Shown here: positions 25,929 through 34,837 of the stretch, one piece after another
Layout of the letters: every line of letters starts with the position of its first letter
How positions within the stretch are numbered: the stretch's first letter is position 1
From: Planococcus lenghuensis
Lineage (GTDB): Bacteria; Bacillota; Bacilli; Bacillales_A; Planococcaceae
Reading direction: 5' to 3'
Length of the DNA stretch: 64,000 bases
Assembly: GCF_001999905.1 (NCBI RefSeq)
Contig: NZ_CP019640.1
Span: forward strand, 2,150,001 to 2,214,000
Notes under the pieces: generated by a model
Told to the model about the DNA's origin: nothing
The model's database searches: none
The model's input: the letters and a program-made list of their open reading frames with translations, nothing else
Program-made: the position numbers and the translations under genes

Positions 25929-26222
25929 TCACTCGTTATTCAGCTTGCTGCCGAACACATGGTTCTCCAAATGGGACAACCGGCGGAGAATATCGAAATT
26001 TGTTGTCCCCGGTGTTGGTGCCGTCTGTTTTCGTGGCGTGCTTTCCAGTTCACTTCGCAGCCGTTTGTTGTCATTCTGCAATTTTTCGATTTGCTGGCTG
26101 AATGTTTCATAGTCCTGGATAACAAGATCGAGGAATTGATCGACTTCATCCTGGTTATAACCGCGCATACCTGTTTTAAAATCTTTTTCAAGAATCTCTT
26201 TTGCTGTAAGTTTTGTGTCCAT
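25929..26222 (-). CDS. gpsB: Cell-cycle protein GpsB
   Basis: DivIVA-related cytosolic adaptor that recruits and releases penicillin-binding proteins (notably PBP1/PonA) between division and elongation sites. The 97-residue product starts [20 protein letters not shown], with the DivIVA-like membrane/PBP-binding motif [12 protein letters not shown] at residues about 22-33, a coiled coil (about 34-65), and a short C-terminal helix after a TP-rich linker. The ATG at 26220-26222 follows GGAAGGA by eight bases; upstream in-frame ATGs lack such a site. Its client ponA is encoded 5 kb away. Confidence 0.94.
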   Translation of the reverse strand: MDTKLTAKEILEKDFKTGMRGYNQDEVDQFLDLVIQDYETFSQQIEKLQNDNKRLRSELESTPRKQTAPTPGTTNFDILRRLSHLENHVFGSKLNNE

Positions 26223-26300
26223 CTTGATCGTCCTTCCGTTAAGTGAAACCATGCTTTTCCCCAAGTATAGCACACTGGCAAAGAGCCGTGACCAGCGATG

Positions 26301-27539
26301 TTACAGAAAGTCCTGTTTTTTTCGCTGCTTATTTACGAGCCGCTGTTCCCGCTTCCCGATATCTGTTTTTATGGATTCCCGGATTGCTGTATGATCTCCC
26401 GCCTCTTTCGCAAGGCGGGTCATAAGCAATGCCTGGTCAATATTACCTAATTGATGTTCAAGTAATTTTGCCGCATGGATCCACGCTTCAACTTCCAGCG
26501 GCCCGCGCAGATTGGGCGCGGCTTCTTTGAACAATTGAAGCGCGGCTTCAAACTCCCCATCCCGCTTCCGCTGAATCCCCAGCAAATAGCGGGCAGGAGC
26601 TGCCGCTTCTCCCCGTTCCTGTATTACGTGTTCCAGGAAACTTGCGCTTTTATCGTACTCTTTAAGATCCGCATACCATTTCCCTATATTCGTGTAAGCC
26701 CCTTTGGTTTCGCTTTCCAAATCCTCAATCAGCAAATCGGAAGCAGTGATATAGAGGGAGACGAGTGACAGGATATCCAGTTCGTTATGGAACAATACCG
26801 CTCCAAGTGATTCCGCCTCTCCGTTCTTAACCGCATCCAGGTAAATCGGCGGAATCAGATGGCCGGGCACATCCCCTGTGCGGACCAGACCAAGCTTCTG
26901 TTCTTCCACTGTGCTGAGCTTCAGCCGCTCCAACTCGTTTTTCCAGATCCGCCGGGTGCCGTGCAATAAATCAACCTGGCGCAGCTCCGGCAGTGGCGGA
27001 AGCACATGCCGGGACAGTGTCCAGCGCGACAGCAATTGCGGCCAGTCGAAACTCTTTCCGTTATAGGAAAAGATGACGGCATGCTTATCCCGCCACAGCC
27101 CGGTCTCATACAGGAAAGCCGCTTCATTTGACGGGTCCGGCAGCACATACTGAATCAGTTCAAACCCTTCGTCTGTGCTCTCCAGGACACCGGCAAGAAA
27201 AATGTATGCGCCAGTGCCGCTCAGCCCCGTCGTTTCCGTGTCGAAAAACAGCAGCCGGTCGCCGGTTGACAGGCGGAATGGATGCGCAGCTTCTGACCGT
27301 TCCCATTTTCCGAGTACCAAAGCCAGCCTGTTGAGTGAAACACTGCCGTGCCTGTAATCCGCCGGGTACCGGATCGTTTTTTTATAGACATATCCGAAGT
27401 CATTTTCGATTACTTCAAGTCCGATCGTGCGCCAAAGTGCTTCATGGACAGGCCGATGGCGCTCGGCAGGCTGTTTCTTCACCGGAGGCTTCGCATTCAG
27501 CAGCCCCTTCATTTGACGCAATTTATTTTCAAATGACAC
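26301..27539 (-). CDS. mrfB: Exonuclease-like protein MrfB (YprB)
   Basis: RNase H-like/DEDD-fold nuclease paired with MrfA in the mitomycin repair pathway described in B. subtilis. The 412-residue protein has a metal-binding FFDTETTGLSGTG (Asp100, Glu102), SYNGKSFDWP, and FHNELDILSL supplying further acidic ligands. The C-terminal third is helical with TPR-like repeats (SASFLEHVIQERGE, AALQLFKEAAPN). It overlaps the end of mrfA by 11 bases, indicating translational coupling. The name follows B. subtilis synteny and pairing with the helicase; the activity is inferred from the family. Confidence 0.88.
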   Translation of the reverse strand: MSFENKLRQMKGLLNAKPPVKKQPAERHRPVHEALWRTIGLEVIENDFGYVYKKTIRYPADYRHGSVSLNRLALVLGKWERSEAAHPFRLSTGDRLLFFDTETTGLSGTGAYIFLAGVLESTDEGFELIQYVLPDPSNEAAFLYETGLWRDKHAVIFSYNGKSFDWPQLLSRWTLSRHVLPPLPELRQVDLLHGTRRIWKNELERLKLSTVEEQKLGLVRTGDVPGHLIPPIYLDAVKNGEAESLGAVLFHNELDILSLVSLYITASDLLIEDLESETKGAYTNIGKWYADLKEYDKSASFLEHVIQERGEAAAPARYLLGIQRKRDGEFEAALQLFKEAAPNLRGPLEVEAWIHAAKLLEHQLGNIDQALLMTRLAKEAGDHTAIRESIKTDIGKREQRLVNKQRKKQDFL

Positions 27540-29814
27540 GGTTCCTCACCGCCTCTTCCAAGCTGCCCAGCAGTCTGCCGACAGCCTGTTTCGTATCCAG
27601 TGGGGCATCCTGCGCTCCGATGCAGGATGGACAACCATCCTGACATGGGCAGTTCTCCACATGTTCTTTCGCTTTAGCGAGCAGCTCCGGCCACAGGCCA
27701 TAAATGCGTTCAGAAATGCCGATGCCGCCGGGATAGGAATCATGGATGAAGAACGCCGGCAAGTCATCATGCGGCGATTTCACTTGCGGTACCACGTGGA
27801 TATCCCGCCGATCACACTGCACGAATATCGGGACGAACGAGCCAATCGCATATGCAGCACTGCCCATCGCATCCGACAGTTCAGATTCCGCCCAGCCGTC
27901 CGGGCGTGCGAAGCTCAGCCATGTTGAAGAAGTATGAAGTTCTTCAGGCGGCAGTGAAATCGGCCCCGATCCGATGTTGTCATGTGTGTCAAACCGGATT
28001 TTTTTGAACAGCGTCGGCATCGCCAACACCGCAACATCCCCGTAATGTACAGCTGTCCGGCCGTGGGTGGTCTGCTTGTCTTCGGCAATCACTTTCAATT
28101 CGACAGCGAGGTTGGCATCAGTGAAATAATCGACGTCCACTTCCCGCACATATGCTTTCTTTTCTTCCCAATCGAGGAATTCCACTTGAAATTGGGTGCC
28201 TTGATGGAGATAAATCGCTTCCTCATGCAAAAGCGTCATCGCACTGAACCGGTCCATCTCTCCAATCACGCGCGTATCGGCCGGCACGGACTGGTCGATG
28301 ATGATGACATTTTCCTGGGAAGTGGAACGCAGACTGATGTCATGAGCCGGGAACCGGTCACTCATCCAATGCCAGCGGTCTCCGGAAAGAATGACGACCC
28401 CTTCTTCCGCCAAGTATTCAAGCAATGCCTGCACATCAAATTCACCGTATTGTTCATCGGTTGTGAACGGCAGCTCAAATGAGGCGCATTTCAGATGGTC
28501 CATGAGAATCAGGATATTTTCCGGATGGATGCGGGCTTCTTCCGGTGACTGTTCAAGCAAATACTCCGGATGCTGGATGATGTACTGATCCAGCGCCGTT
28601 GACTGAGCAACATAAATCACAAGCGATTCATCCTGTCTTCTTCCGGCACGGCCGGCCTGCTGCCAGGCACTGGCGATATTTCCGGGATATCCGGTCATGA
28701 TGCATGCCTGCAGCTGACCGATGTCCACGCCAAGTTCCAATGCATTCGTCGACACAACACATTGAATCGTCCCATCGCGCAATCCCTTTTCGATCAATCG
28801 CCGTTCTGAAGGCAAATAACCGCCCCGGTAGCCTTTGATCGATTCATCCTGGATCTTCCGCTTCGTAATTTCCTGCAAATACTTCACGAGCATTTCCACC
28901 CGTACCCGGGATTTTGCAAACACGATTGTCTGCACGCCTTCCCGTATAAGTCTCGTTGCCAAGTCACGGACTTCCAGCACTGCACTCCTGCGGACACCGA
29001 ACGTCGGGTGGATGACAGGCGGGTTGTAAAAGACAATATGTTTTTTGCCTGCCGGTGCCCCGTTCTGGTCAACCAGGACGTGTTTTGAGTCTGTCAGATT
29101 CTCAGCGAGCTCTTGTGGGTTCGCGATGGTGGCGGATGTGCAGATGAAAACCGGATCGCTTCCGTAAAATGCACAAATCCGTTTCAGACGGCGGATCACG
29201 TGCGCCACATGCGATCCGAAGATTCCTTTATACGTATGCAATTCATCGATAACGATGTACTTCAGATTTTCAAACAGCGAAACCCATTTCGTATGGTGTG
29301 GCAAAATACCGGAATGGAGCATGTCCGGATTCGTCAAGACAATCTGTCCCGCTTTCCGCACTTTCGTCCGGATGCCGGGTGCTGTGTCGCCGTCGTACGT
29401 ATAGCTTAAAATTTCCTTGCCTGTTCCTTCAATTAAAGTATGCAAATCGCTTTTCTGGTCCTGAGCCAACGCTTTTGTCGGGAATAAGTACAGCGCCCGG
29501 GCACTGGAATCGTTCAAAATCATGTTCAGTACCGGCAGGTGATAACAAAAAGATTTTCCGGAAGCTGTCGGCGTCACAGCAGTGAACGATTTTCCGTCTG
29601 CAGCCAGGTCAAACGCTTCCCGCTGGTGGGTATACAGCTGTCCGATCCCGCGGGATTCCAGTGAAGCTTGCAGATCCGGATGCATGGCGGCCGGGAAGTC
29701 AGCGAATCGGGCGGGCTTTTCTTCCAGTGTGCGCCAGTGCCAAATCCGTTCCATCATATCGCGGTCTGTTTTCCATTCCGCCATCAGTTCCGTCAGCGCT
29801 TTTTTTGTTCTCAT
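27529..29814 (-). CDS. mrfA: DEAD/DEAH-box DNA helicase MrfA (YprA)
   Basis: Superfamily 2 helicase of 761 residues working with MrfB in UvrABC-independent repair of mitomycin C damage (B. subtilis). Walker A TPTASGKSF at residues 81-89, DELH at 190-193, and the C-terminal helicase motif QQAGRAGRRQD. A C-terminal DUF1998 domain ends in a cysteine cluster, CPCQDGCPSC (about residues 724-733), that binds metal in relatives. The ATG overlaps the upstream yppE stop by four bases. The yppE-mrfA-mrfB order suggests one operon. Confidence 0.92.
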   Translation of the reverse strand: MRTKKALTELMAEWKTDRDMMERIWHWRTLEEKPARFADFPAAMHPDLQASLESRGIGQLYTHQREAFDLAADGKSFTAVTPTASGKSFCYHLPVLNMILNDSSARALYLFPTKALAQDQKSDLHTLIEGTGKEILSYTYDGDTAPGIRTKVRKAGQIVLTNPDMLHSGILPHHTKWVSLFENLKYIVIDELHTYKGIFGSHVAHVIRRLKRICAFYGSDPVFICTSATIANPQELAENLTDSKHVLVDQNGAPAGKKHIVFYNPPVIHPTFGVRRSAVLEVRDLATRLIREGVQTIVFAKSRVRVEMLVKYLQEITKRKIQDESIKGYRGGYLPSERRLIEKGLRDGTIQCVVSTNALELGVDIGQLQACIMTGYPGNIASAWQQAGRAGRRQDESLVIYVAQSTALDQYIIQHPEYLLEQSPEEARIHPENILILMDHLKCASFELPFTTDEQYGEFDVQALLEYLAEEGVVILSGDRWHWMSDRFPAHDISLRSTSQENVIIIDQSVPADTRVIGEMDRFSAMTLLHEEAIYLHQGTQFQVEFLDWEEKKAYVREVDVDYFTDANLAVELKVIAEDKQTTHGRTAVHYGDVAVLAMPTLFKKIRFDTHDNIGSGPISLPPEELHTSSTWLSFARPDGWAESELSDAMGSAAYAIGSFVPIFVQCDRRDIHVVPQVKSPHDDLPAFFIHDSYPGGIGISERIYGLWPELLAKAKEHVENCPCQDGCPSCIGAQDAPLDTKQAVGRLLGSLEEAVRNRVI

Positions 29815-30176
29815 TGTTTTTCACCTGTTTCTTCGATTGCTCGGATCAGCGTCTGAAGGGTATATTCGGCAGCCTGGATGGTTTGGATAAAGCGCTTTTT
29901 CCCCGTCTCTTTAAAAAAGCTCTGGACAATGAACTGCCCCATTCCTTCCGCTGCATTGTCAATTTGCATCTTGTGCACGTGTTTCGGCCGGTTAAGCCGG
30001 ATATATTCCGAGGCTTCTTTCTGCCACTCATCTATTTGCAGATGCCAATGATCGGCATGCGGTTTCACTTCTTTATAAAAATCGGGAGACCTGTCCTGCT
30101 CGCGCATCTCAAAAAAGCGGCTGCGGGACCGGTCACATTCCCGGAGTAAAGCAATTGAACGTTCTTTCAATGTCAT
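29811..30176 (-). CDS. yppE: YppE family protein (DUF1798)
   Basis: A 121-residue all-helical cytosolic protein of unknown function. Features recognisable from the YppE family include RFFEMREQDRSPDFYKEVKP near the N terminus, DEWQKEASEYI, and a C-terminal helix QAAEYTLQTLIRAIEETG. It is first in the yppE-mrfA-mrfB unit, so a link with DNA repair is possible but only by location. GGGAGG lies about ten bases before the ATG. Upstream, TATGATAAAATGG (near 30200) looks like a promoter -10 region, without a convincing -35. Confidence 0.85.
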   Translation of the reverse strand: MTLKERSIALLRECDRSRSRFFEMREQDRSPDFYKEVKPHADHWHLQIDEWQKEASEYIRLNRPKHVHKMQIDNAAEGMGQFIVQSFFKETGKKRFIQTIQAAEYTLQTLIRAIEETGEKQ

Positions 30177-30394
30177 AACACATTTCCTCCCAGTCCCATT
30201 TTATCATATGGTCACAGAACTGCCATAGCTCAAGCAGCGGACCTGCTTTTTGGTGGCACGTCCGCTCTTGTCTCATATATGATAGAATCTATGCCGCAGC
30301 AGCCATCCCATGAAAAAACACAGGCCTGAAACCTTTAGCGCCGAATTCCGTCCACTGTCATGTGGTATGATAGAGGCAATGAGGTGAATCACAG

Positions 30395-31018
30395 ATGGCA
30401 ATCAATTACCCCAACGGCAAAAAATTTTCACCTGCCAACTCAAAACCTAAAAAACAGGTAAAAAAGGACTTTTCTTTCAGCAATCGGGGAAAGACACTGG
30501 AAGACGAATTGAATGAATCGAATGCTTATTATCTGGAGCGGGGATTTGCAGTCATTCACAAAAAGCCGATTCCGCTGCAGATCGTTAAAGTCGATTATCC
30601 GTCAAGGAGTTCTGCTGTTATTCGCGAGGCTTACTTCCGCACTCCGTCGACAACCGATTATAACGGCGTCTGGAATGGAATTTATATCGACTTTGAAGCA
30701 AAGGAAACGCGGAATAAAACGTCGTTTCCGCTAAAGAACATTCACGAGCACCAGGTCCGGCATATGGCACAGGTTATCCGTCAGCAAGGCAAAGCTTTTC
30801 TGATTATCCGTTTCTCTTCACTGGACAGATACTTTGTCGTGCCGTTTTCTCTGCTTGAGGACAGCTGGAACCGCATGATTGGCGGCGGCCGCAAGTCAAT
30901 CGAACTTGCAGAAATCGAACAGGCCGGCATCGAAGTCATACCAGGCATGTATCCGCGCATCGATTACCTGCCCGCCTTTGAACAATTATACCGAAACGAA
31001 GAAAGCGAGGAACGATAA
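30395..31018 (+). CDS. recU: Holliday junction resolvase RecU
   Basis: Endonuclease that cleaves four-way junctions during homologous recombination and chromosome segregation, working with RuvAB and RecA. The 207-residue product has NRGKTLEDELNESNAYY, TTDYNGVWNGIYIDFEAKET (active-site Asp/Glu/Lys cluster) and HEHQVRHMAQVIRQQG. The ATG follows GAGGTG eight bases upstream. An extended -10 element (TGGTATGAT) lies about 20 bases before that. The TAA is directly followed by the ponA start codon, the conserved recU-ponA pairing of Bacillales. Confidence 0.95.
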   Translation: MAINYPNGKKFSPANSKPKKQVKKDFSFSNRGKTLEDELNESNAYYLERGFAVIHKKPIPLQIVKVDYPSRSSAVIREAYFRTPSTTDYNGVWNGIYIDFEAKETRNKTSFPLKNIHEHQVRHMAQVIRQQGKAFLIIRFSSLDRYFVVPFSLLEDSWNRMIGGGRKSIELAEIEQAGIEVIPGMYPRIDYLPAFEQLYRNEESEER

Positions 31019-33805
31019 GTGAGTGACAGACCCACTTCCCGCGGAGAACGCCGGCGAGCGCCGGACACCCGCAACAGATCAGGCAACAGAAAAAACAACA
31101 GAAAAGGCAAGAAGCAACCGGCGGGCAGCATTCACTGGCTGCGAGTGCTCCTCTTAACAATATTGGCTATCGGAACATTGCTGTTTGTCGGCGGTGCCGG
31201 TCTCTTTGCTTTTTATGCCAGCAGTGCGCCGGAATTGGATGAAGAGCTTCTCCGGGATCCGATAACCCCCGTCTTCCTTGCGGCGGACGGTGAAACGGAA
31301 ATTCCTTATATTACAGCAGAAATACGGGAATACGTGGAATATGAAAATATTCCGGCAGTGCTGGAAAACGCCATTCTTGCGACTGAAGATAACCGGTTCT
31401 ACAGCCATTTCGGCATTGATCCGATCCGTCTCGGCGGCGCAGTCATCGCCAATATCACAGATGGTTTCGGTTCAGAAGGAGCCTCCACTATCACCCAGCA
31501 AGTGATCAAGAATTCCATCCTTTCTGGTGACAAGACACTTGAACGTAAAGCCCAAGAGGCCTATCTTGCATACCAGCTGGAGCAGGAATATGAAAAAGAG
31601 GACATTTTTGAAATGTATTTCAATAAGATTCTGATGTCGGGAAATATTTACGGATTCGGCACAGCTTCTGAATACTTTTTTGGCAAACCGGTAAACGAAT
31701 TGGAACTTCATGAAGCAGCGCTGCTGGCCGGCATGCCCCAAAGCCCGAATAATTACAACCCATTTAAAAATCCGGAAGAAGCTGAACACCGGCGCAATGT
31801 TGTGCTGAGTCTTATGGAACAGCACGACAAAATTACAGAAGCTGAAAAAGAAGCAGCACAGGCAATTCCAGTCACCGAATCGCTGTTGCCGGAAGCAGAG
31901 CGGCCACAGCCGCCGGATGGTGACTATACAGCGTTTATGGAACTTGTCGAAGATGAACTGGAAAGCCTTGATTTTGACTTTTCCCTGAACGAAGGCCTTA
32001 TCATCCATACGACCCTTGAGCCTGACGTGCAACAGACCGTCAACACTGTGCTTGAATCAGCCATTTTCTTCAATGAAGAAGTCGAATCGGCATTGACAGT
32101 CGTCGACACGGATACTGGAGCGATCCGCGCAATCGGAGCTGCCCGTGAATACAGCGGAGATGTCCGGGTGAATTATGCCACGTCACGGGACCGGGTGAAT
32201 GGCTCCACCATCAAACCGCTGATCAGTTACGGACCGGCAATCGAATACTTGGACTGGTCGACCGGTCAGACGGTAGTGGATGAAGAAATCACCTACACAG
32301 ACAGCGATCAGGTCATCCGCAATTTCGACGGCGACTACCTCGGCGAGATGACGCTGCGCGAAGCGCTGTACCGCTCACGGAATGTCCCTTCAGTGGAAAC
32401 GCTGAAAGCGGTCGGGCCTGAACGCGTCTCGGAATTCACACAGAAATTAGGCCTTGATTTCGGAAATATTTATGAAGCGGCAGCACTTGGTGCGCCGGAC
32501 AAGAAGATTTCCACGGTTGAAATGGCCGGTGCTTTTGCCGCTTTCGGCAATGGCGGTATCTATACAGATCCGCACACCATCACAAAAATCGTGACGCGCG
32601 ACGGAACTGAACATATCGTAAAACCGGAACCTGTCGAAGCAATGGAAGAAAGCACCGCTTATATGATCACCGATATCCTGCGGGACGTGGTCAATCCGAA
32701 CATCCAAGGGGCTACAGGCGCCACCGCTGCCGTATCCGGAGTGGATATTGCGGGTAAAACCGGCACAACCAACTACAGTCCCGCCGAGCTCGAAGATTAT
32801 GGCTTAGCCACGAGTTTTGCGCCGGATATCTGGTTTGCCGGGTATTCCCCGGATTACTCGATTTCCGTCTGGAGCGGGTATCCGTCGAGAGCCAATGGGA
32901 TCAATACGGATTTGCGCGAGGAACGGACACTTGCACAACGCCTTTTCAGCACAGTTATGACGCAGATTTCCGAGGGAGACGAGCAAGAGCGGTTTGAACA
33001 GCCGGAATCGGTTGTGGAACTTGAAGTTGAAGTCGGTTCCGATCCGCTTCGGCTTGCGAGCCGCTACACACCTTCTTCCCTCCGCAGCAATGAATTATTC
33101 GAGCGCGGTACGGAACCATCCAGTGTATCCAGACAGTACGTCCCGGTAGAACCATCTGCTCCATCAAATCTGCAGGCCGACGTCAATGAAGATGCACAAT
33201 CGGTTACGCTTGACTGGGCCTTTAACGATGATAGAGACGGTGTCCGGTTTGCCGTATCAGTCAACGGCTCTGCACTGACCACTACTGAAAGTACCGAGTA
33301 CACATACAGCGGTCTTGAACCAGGAACGACTTATACATTCAGTGTAGTCGCTGTGAAAGACGGAGAAGAAAGTGATCCTGCATCTGTAAGCGTACAGATT
33401 GCGGCTCCTATCGTTGAACCGGAGCCGGAAGAGCCGGTTGAAGAAGAACCGCCGGCTGAAGAATCGGAAACAGAGGAACCGGTGACGGAAGAACCGCCAA
33501 CTGAAGAAGAACCGCCTGCTGAAGAACCGGAAACAGAAGAACCGCCTGCAGATGAAGGAGAAAATACCGAAGAACCGGCTGAAGGTGAAACGGCTCCTCC
33601 TGCCGAAGGCGGCGATAGCGGCTCCGGAACTGATGAAAATGCAGAAGGAGCTGGAAATGATCCGGCTTCCGATGAAGGAGAAGGCAATAATGCGGAAACA
33701 CAGGCTTCCCAATCCTCCACCGGCAATTCTGATGATTCTGCTGACAGCAATGACACTAGCGAAACTCCTGCAGATAACAGCGAAGAAAATACCGAAAACC
33801 AATAA
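31019..33805 (+). CDS. ponA: Bifunctional penicillin-binding protein 1A
   Basis: Class A PBP that polymerises lipid II and cross-links peptidoglycan. The 928 residues comprise a basic cytosolic tail (1-40), one membrane anchor (41-67), a GT51 transglycosylase domain (ATEDNRFY 121-128, GASTITQQ 154-161) and a transpeptidase domain (STIK 396-399 with the active Ser396, SRN 453-455, KTGTT 580-584). After these come a fibronectin-III domain (about 712-796) and a 132-residue acidic tail rich in Glu, Pro, Thr and Ser. Translation starts at a GTG touching the recU stop. The long low-complexity tail is the unusual part; similar tails in Bacillus PBP1 vary between strains. Confidence 0.95.
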   Translation: MSDRPTSRGERRRAPDTRNRSGNRKNNRKGKKQPAGSIHWLRVLLLTILAIGTLLFVGGAGLFAFYASSAPELDEELLRDPITPVFLAADGETEIPYITAEIREYVEYENIPAVLENAILATEDNRFYSHFGIDPIRLGGAVIANITDGFGSEGASTITQQVIKNSILSGDKTLERKAQEAYLAYQLEQEYEKEDIFEMYFNKILMSGNIYGFGTASEYFFGKPVNELELHEAALLAGMPQSPNNYNPFKNPEEAEHRRNVVLSLMEQHDKITEAEKEAAQAIPVTESLLPEAERPQPPDGDYTAFMELVEDELESLDFDFSLNEGLIIHTTLEPDVQQTVNTVLESAIFFNEEVESALTVVDTDTGAIRAIGAAREYSGDVRVNYATSRDRVNGSTIKPLISYGPAIEYLDWSTGQTVVDEEITYTDSDQVIRNFDGDYLGEMTLREALYRSRNVPSVETLKAVGPERVSEFTQKLGLDFGNIYEAAALGAPDKKISTVEMAGAFAAFGNGGIYTDPHTITKIVTRDGTEHIVKPEPVEAMEESTAYMITDILRDVVNPNIQGATGATAAVSGVDIAGKTGTTNYSPAELEDYGLATSFAPDIWFAGYSPDYSISVWSGYPSRANGINTDLREERTLAQRLFSTVMTQISEGDEQERFEQPESVVELEVEVGSDPLRLASRYTPSSLRSNELFERGTEPSSVSRQYVPVEPSAPSNLQADVNEDAQSVTLDWAFNDDRDGVRFAVSVNGSALTTTESTEYTYSGLEPGTTYTFSVVAVKDGEESDPASVSVQIAAPIVEPEPEEPVEEEPPAEESETEEPVTEEPPTEEEPPAEEPETEEPPADEGENTEEPAEGETAPPAEGGDSGSGTDENAEGAGNDPASDEGEGNNAETQASQSSTGNSDDSADSNDTSETPADNSEENTENQ

Positions 33806-33837
33806 GACCTTATCTCTCCTGTTCCCGGAGAAGCATC

Positions 33838-33886
33838 GACTGCAAACAGATTCAGAACCATTTGAATCTGTTTGCAGTCTTTTTCA
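33838..33886 (+). terminator. Terminator of recU-ponA
   Basis: GACTGCAAACAGATTC and GAATCTGTTTGCAGTC form a 16-bp stem with a loop of about ten bases, followed by TTTTTC. It starts 32 bases after the ponA stop. Confidence 0.94.
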
Positions 33887-34104
33887 TTTTATAGTTCGCT
33901 TACAGCAGCAATGGTGCTTGTTTCCTGATTGCAAGGTAAAGGCAGGAACCCGGCATTCACTGGAACGATATAATTTATAATACTACTGTTTACATAATAC
34001 AATTATGATAAATTATATGCATTGATATTTTATCTTTAGTCCAAAACGCTTTTTTGCTCCGAATACTGGTGAATTTTTTTATATTAAGACTATGTTGAAT
34101 GTCT

Positions 34105-34230
34105 CTGTTGATATTCCGCAAAACAGCTCCACTTTCCGCGGGCTTGCGCCGAACTAACTCGGGCTTTTAAGCCCGAGTGAATTTTGGCACTTCGCTTTCC
34201 CGCAGGAATTTCCGCTGTTTGCTCCATATT
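34105..34230. repeat. Dispersed intergenic repeat with perfect hairpin
   Basis: Contains AAAACAGCTCCACTTTCCGC (also, diverged, near 20285 on the same strand), and the palindrome ACTCGGGCTT-TT-AAGCCCGAGT at 34157-34178. It ends CGCAGGAATTTCCGCTGTTT, so the block begins and ends with inverted AAACAGC/GCTGTTT. No gene is supported in 33887-34248; the first 200 bases are AT-rich and featureless. Confidence 0.7.
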
Positions 34231-34248
34231 TTTTGCAGTTGAAAAAAT

Positions 34249-34671
34249 GGCTCCTCACCAAAAAATGTACTTGATTTCTTTTCATCATAAAAGAAAGGAT
34301 CAGTTCCTCACTGATTTCAAAAAAATAGGTTGTAATTAAACGTTATAGACGAAAGAGTGGAAGGCGGCGAAAATTGTGTGCTCCTGCATCGGTGCGCTCT
34401 TCGTCACAAAAATAGGGGCCGAATACTTCAGCCCCTATTCTTCCTGCGGGACTAGAGGTCCAGACGAGACCCCCGCAGGAGCAGAGGGTTTCATGCGACG
34501 AGTAACCGCAGGAGCAGAGGGTTTCATGCGACGAGTAACCGCAGGAGCAGAGGGTTTCATGCGACGAGTAACCGCAGGAGCAGAGCGACGAGGAGGCTTG
34601 GCGGACCGCCCGCAGAAAGCGTCTGTCTGAAGCGATTTCTTCCTATCAAGAACAGACTTTAGTGAAGAGCC
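34249..34671. mobile_element. 423-bp MITE-like element with 8-bp target duplication
   Basis: Ends are inverted repeats starting GGCTCCTCACC (left) and GGCTCTTCACT (right, minus strand), with 21 of the first 27 bases identical. Both sides are flanked by the same eight bases, GAAAAAAT (34241-34248 and 34672-34679), a perfect target-site duplication. The interior carries a dispersed GC-rich repeat and a 33-bp tandem array. There is no transposase; open frames inside are products of the array. The GG...CC ends and 8-bp duplication resemble ISL3-family insertion sequences, from which it may derive (inference). Confidence 0.88.
34462..34584. repeat. 33-bp tandem array, three and two-thirds copies
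   Basis: Units start at 34462, 34495, 34528 and 34561 (the last 24 bp). The unit begins GCGACGAGTAACCGCAGG and continues AGCAGAGGGTTTCAT; the first copy has a diverged start (AGACGAGACCC). Aligned with the reverse complement of the 35-bp unit at 18934-19396, it shares GCGACGAG, then CGCAGGAGCA after four variable bases, then GGTTT. Because 33 is divisible by three the frame stays open (EGFMRRVTAGA repeated), but this is not a credible gene. Confidence 0.95.
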
Positions 34672-34751
34672 GAAAAAATTCAATAGTATTCTTTAACAGA
34701 GCCTATATTAAACTAAAAATGCAGTTTCTTTAATGCAATATATATAACCAC

Positions 34752-34802
34752 AAAAAACCATAGCTACTCCAAATTCACGGAGTAGTCTATGGTCGCTTTT
34801 TT
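34752..34802. terminator. Bidirectional terminator after the aldehyde dehydrogenase gene
   Basis: ACCATAG-CTACTCC pairs with GGAGTAG-(T)-CTATGGT around an 8-base loop. Runs of A on the left and T on the right give U-tails on both strands. It lies about 45 bases past the dehydrogenase stop. Confidence 0.88.
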
Positions 34803-34837
34803 GGTACGAGTAAAAACAGCAGTCTATACTTTGCAGT

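Noticed and set aside
34376-34630. 84-codon plus-strand gene with EGFMRRVTAGA repeats
   Set aside because: It is the in-frame reading of the 33-bp tandem array inside a MITE-like element; no ribosome binding site.
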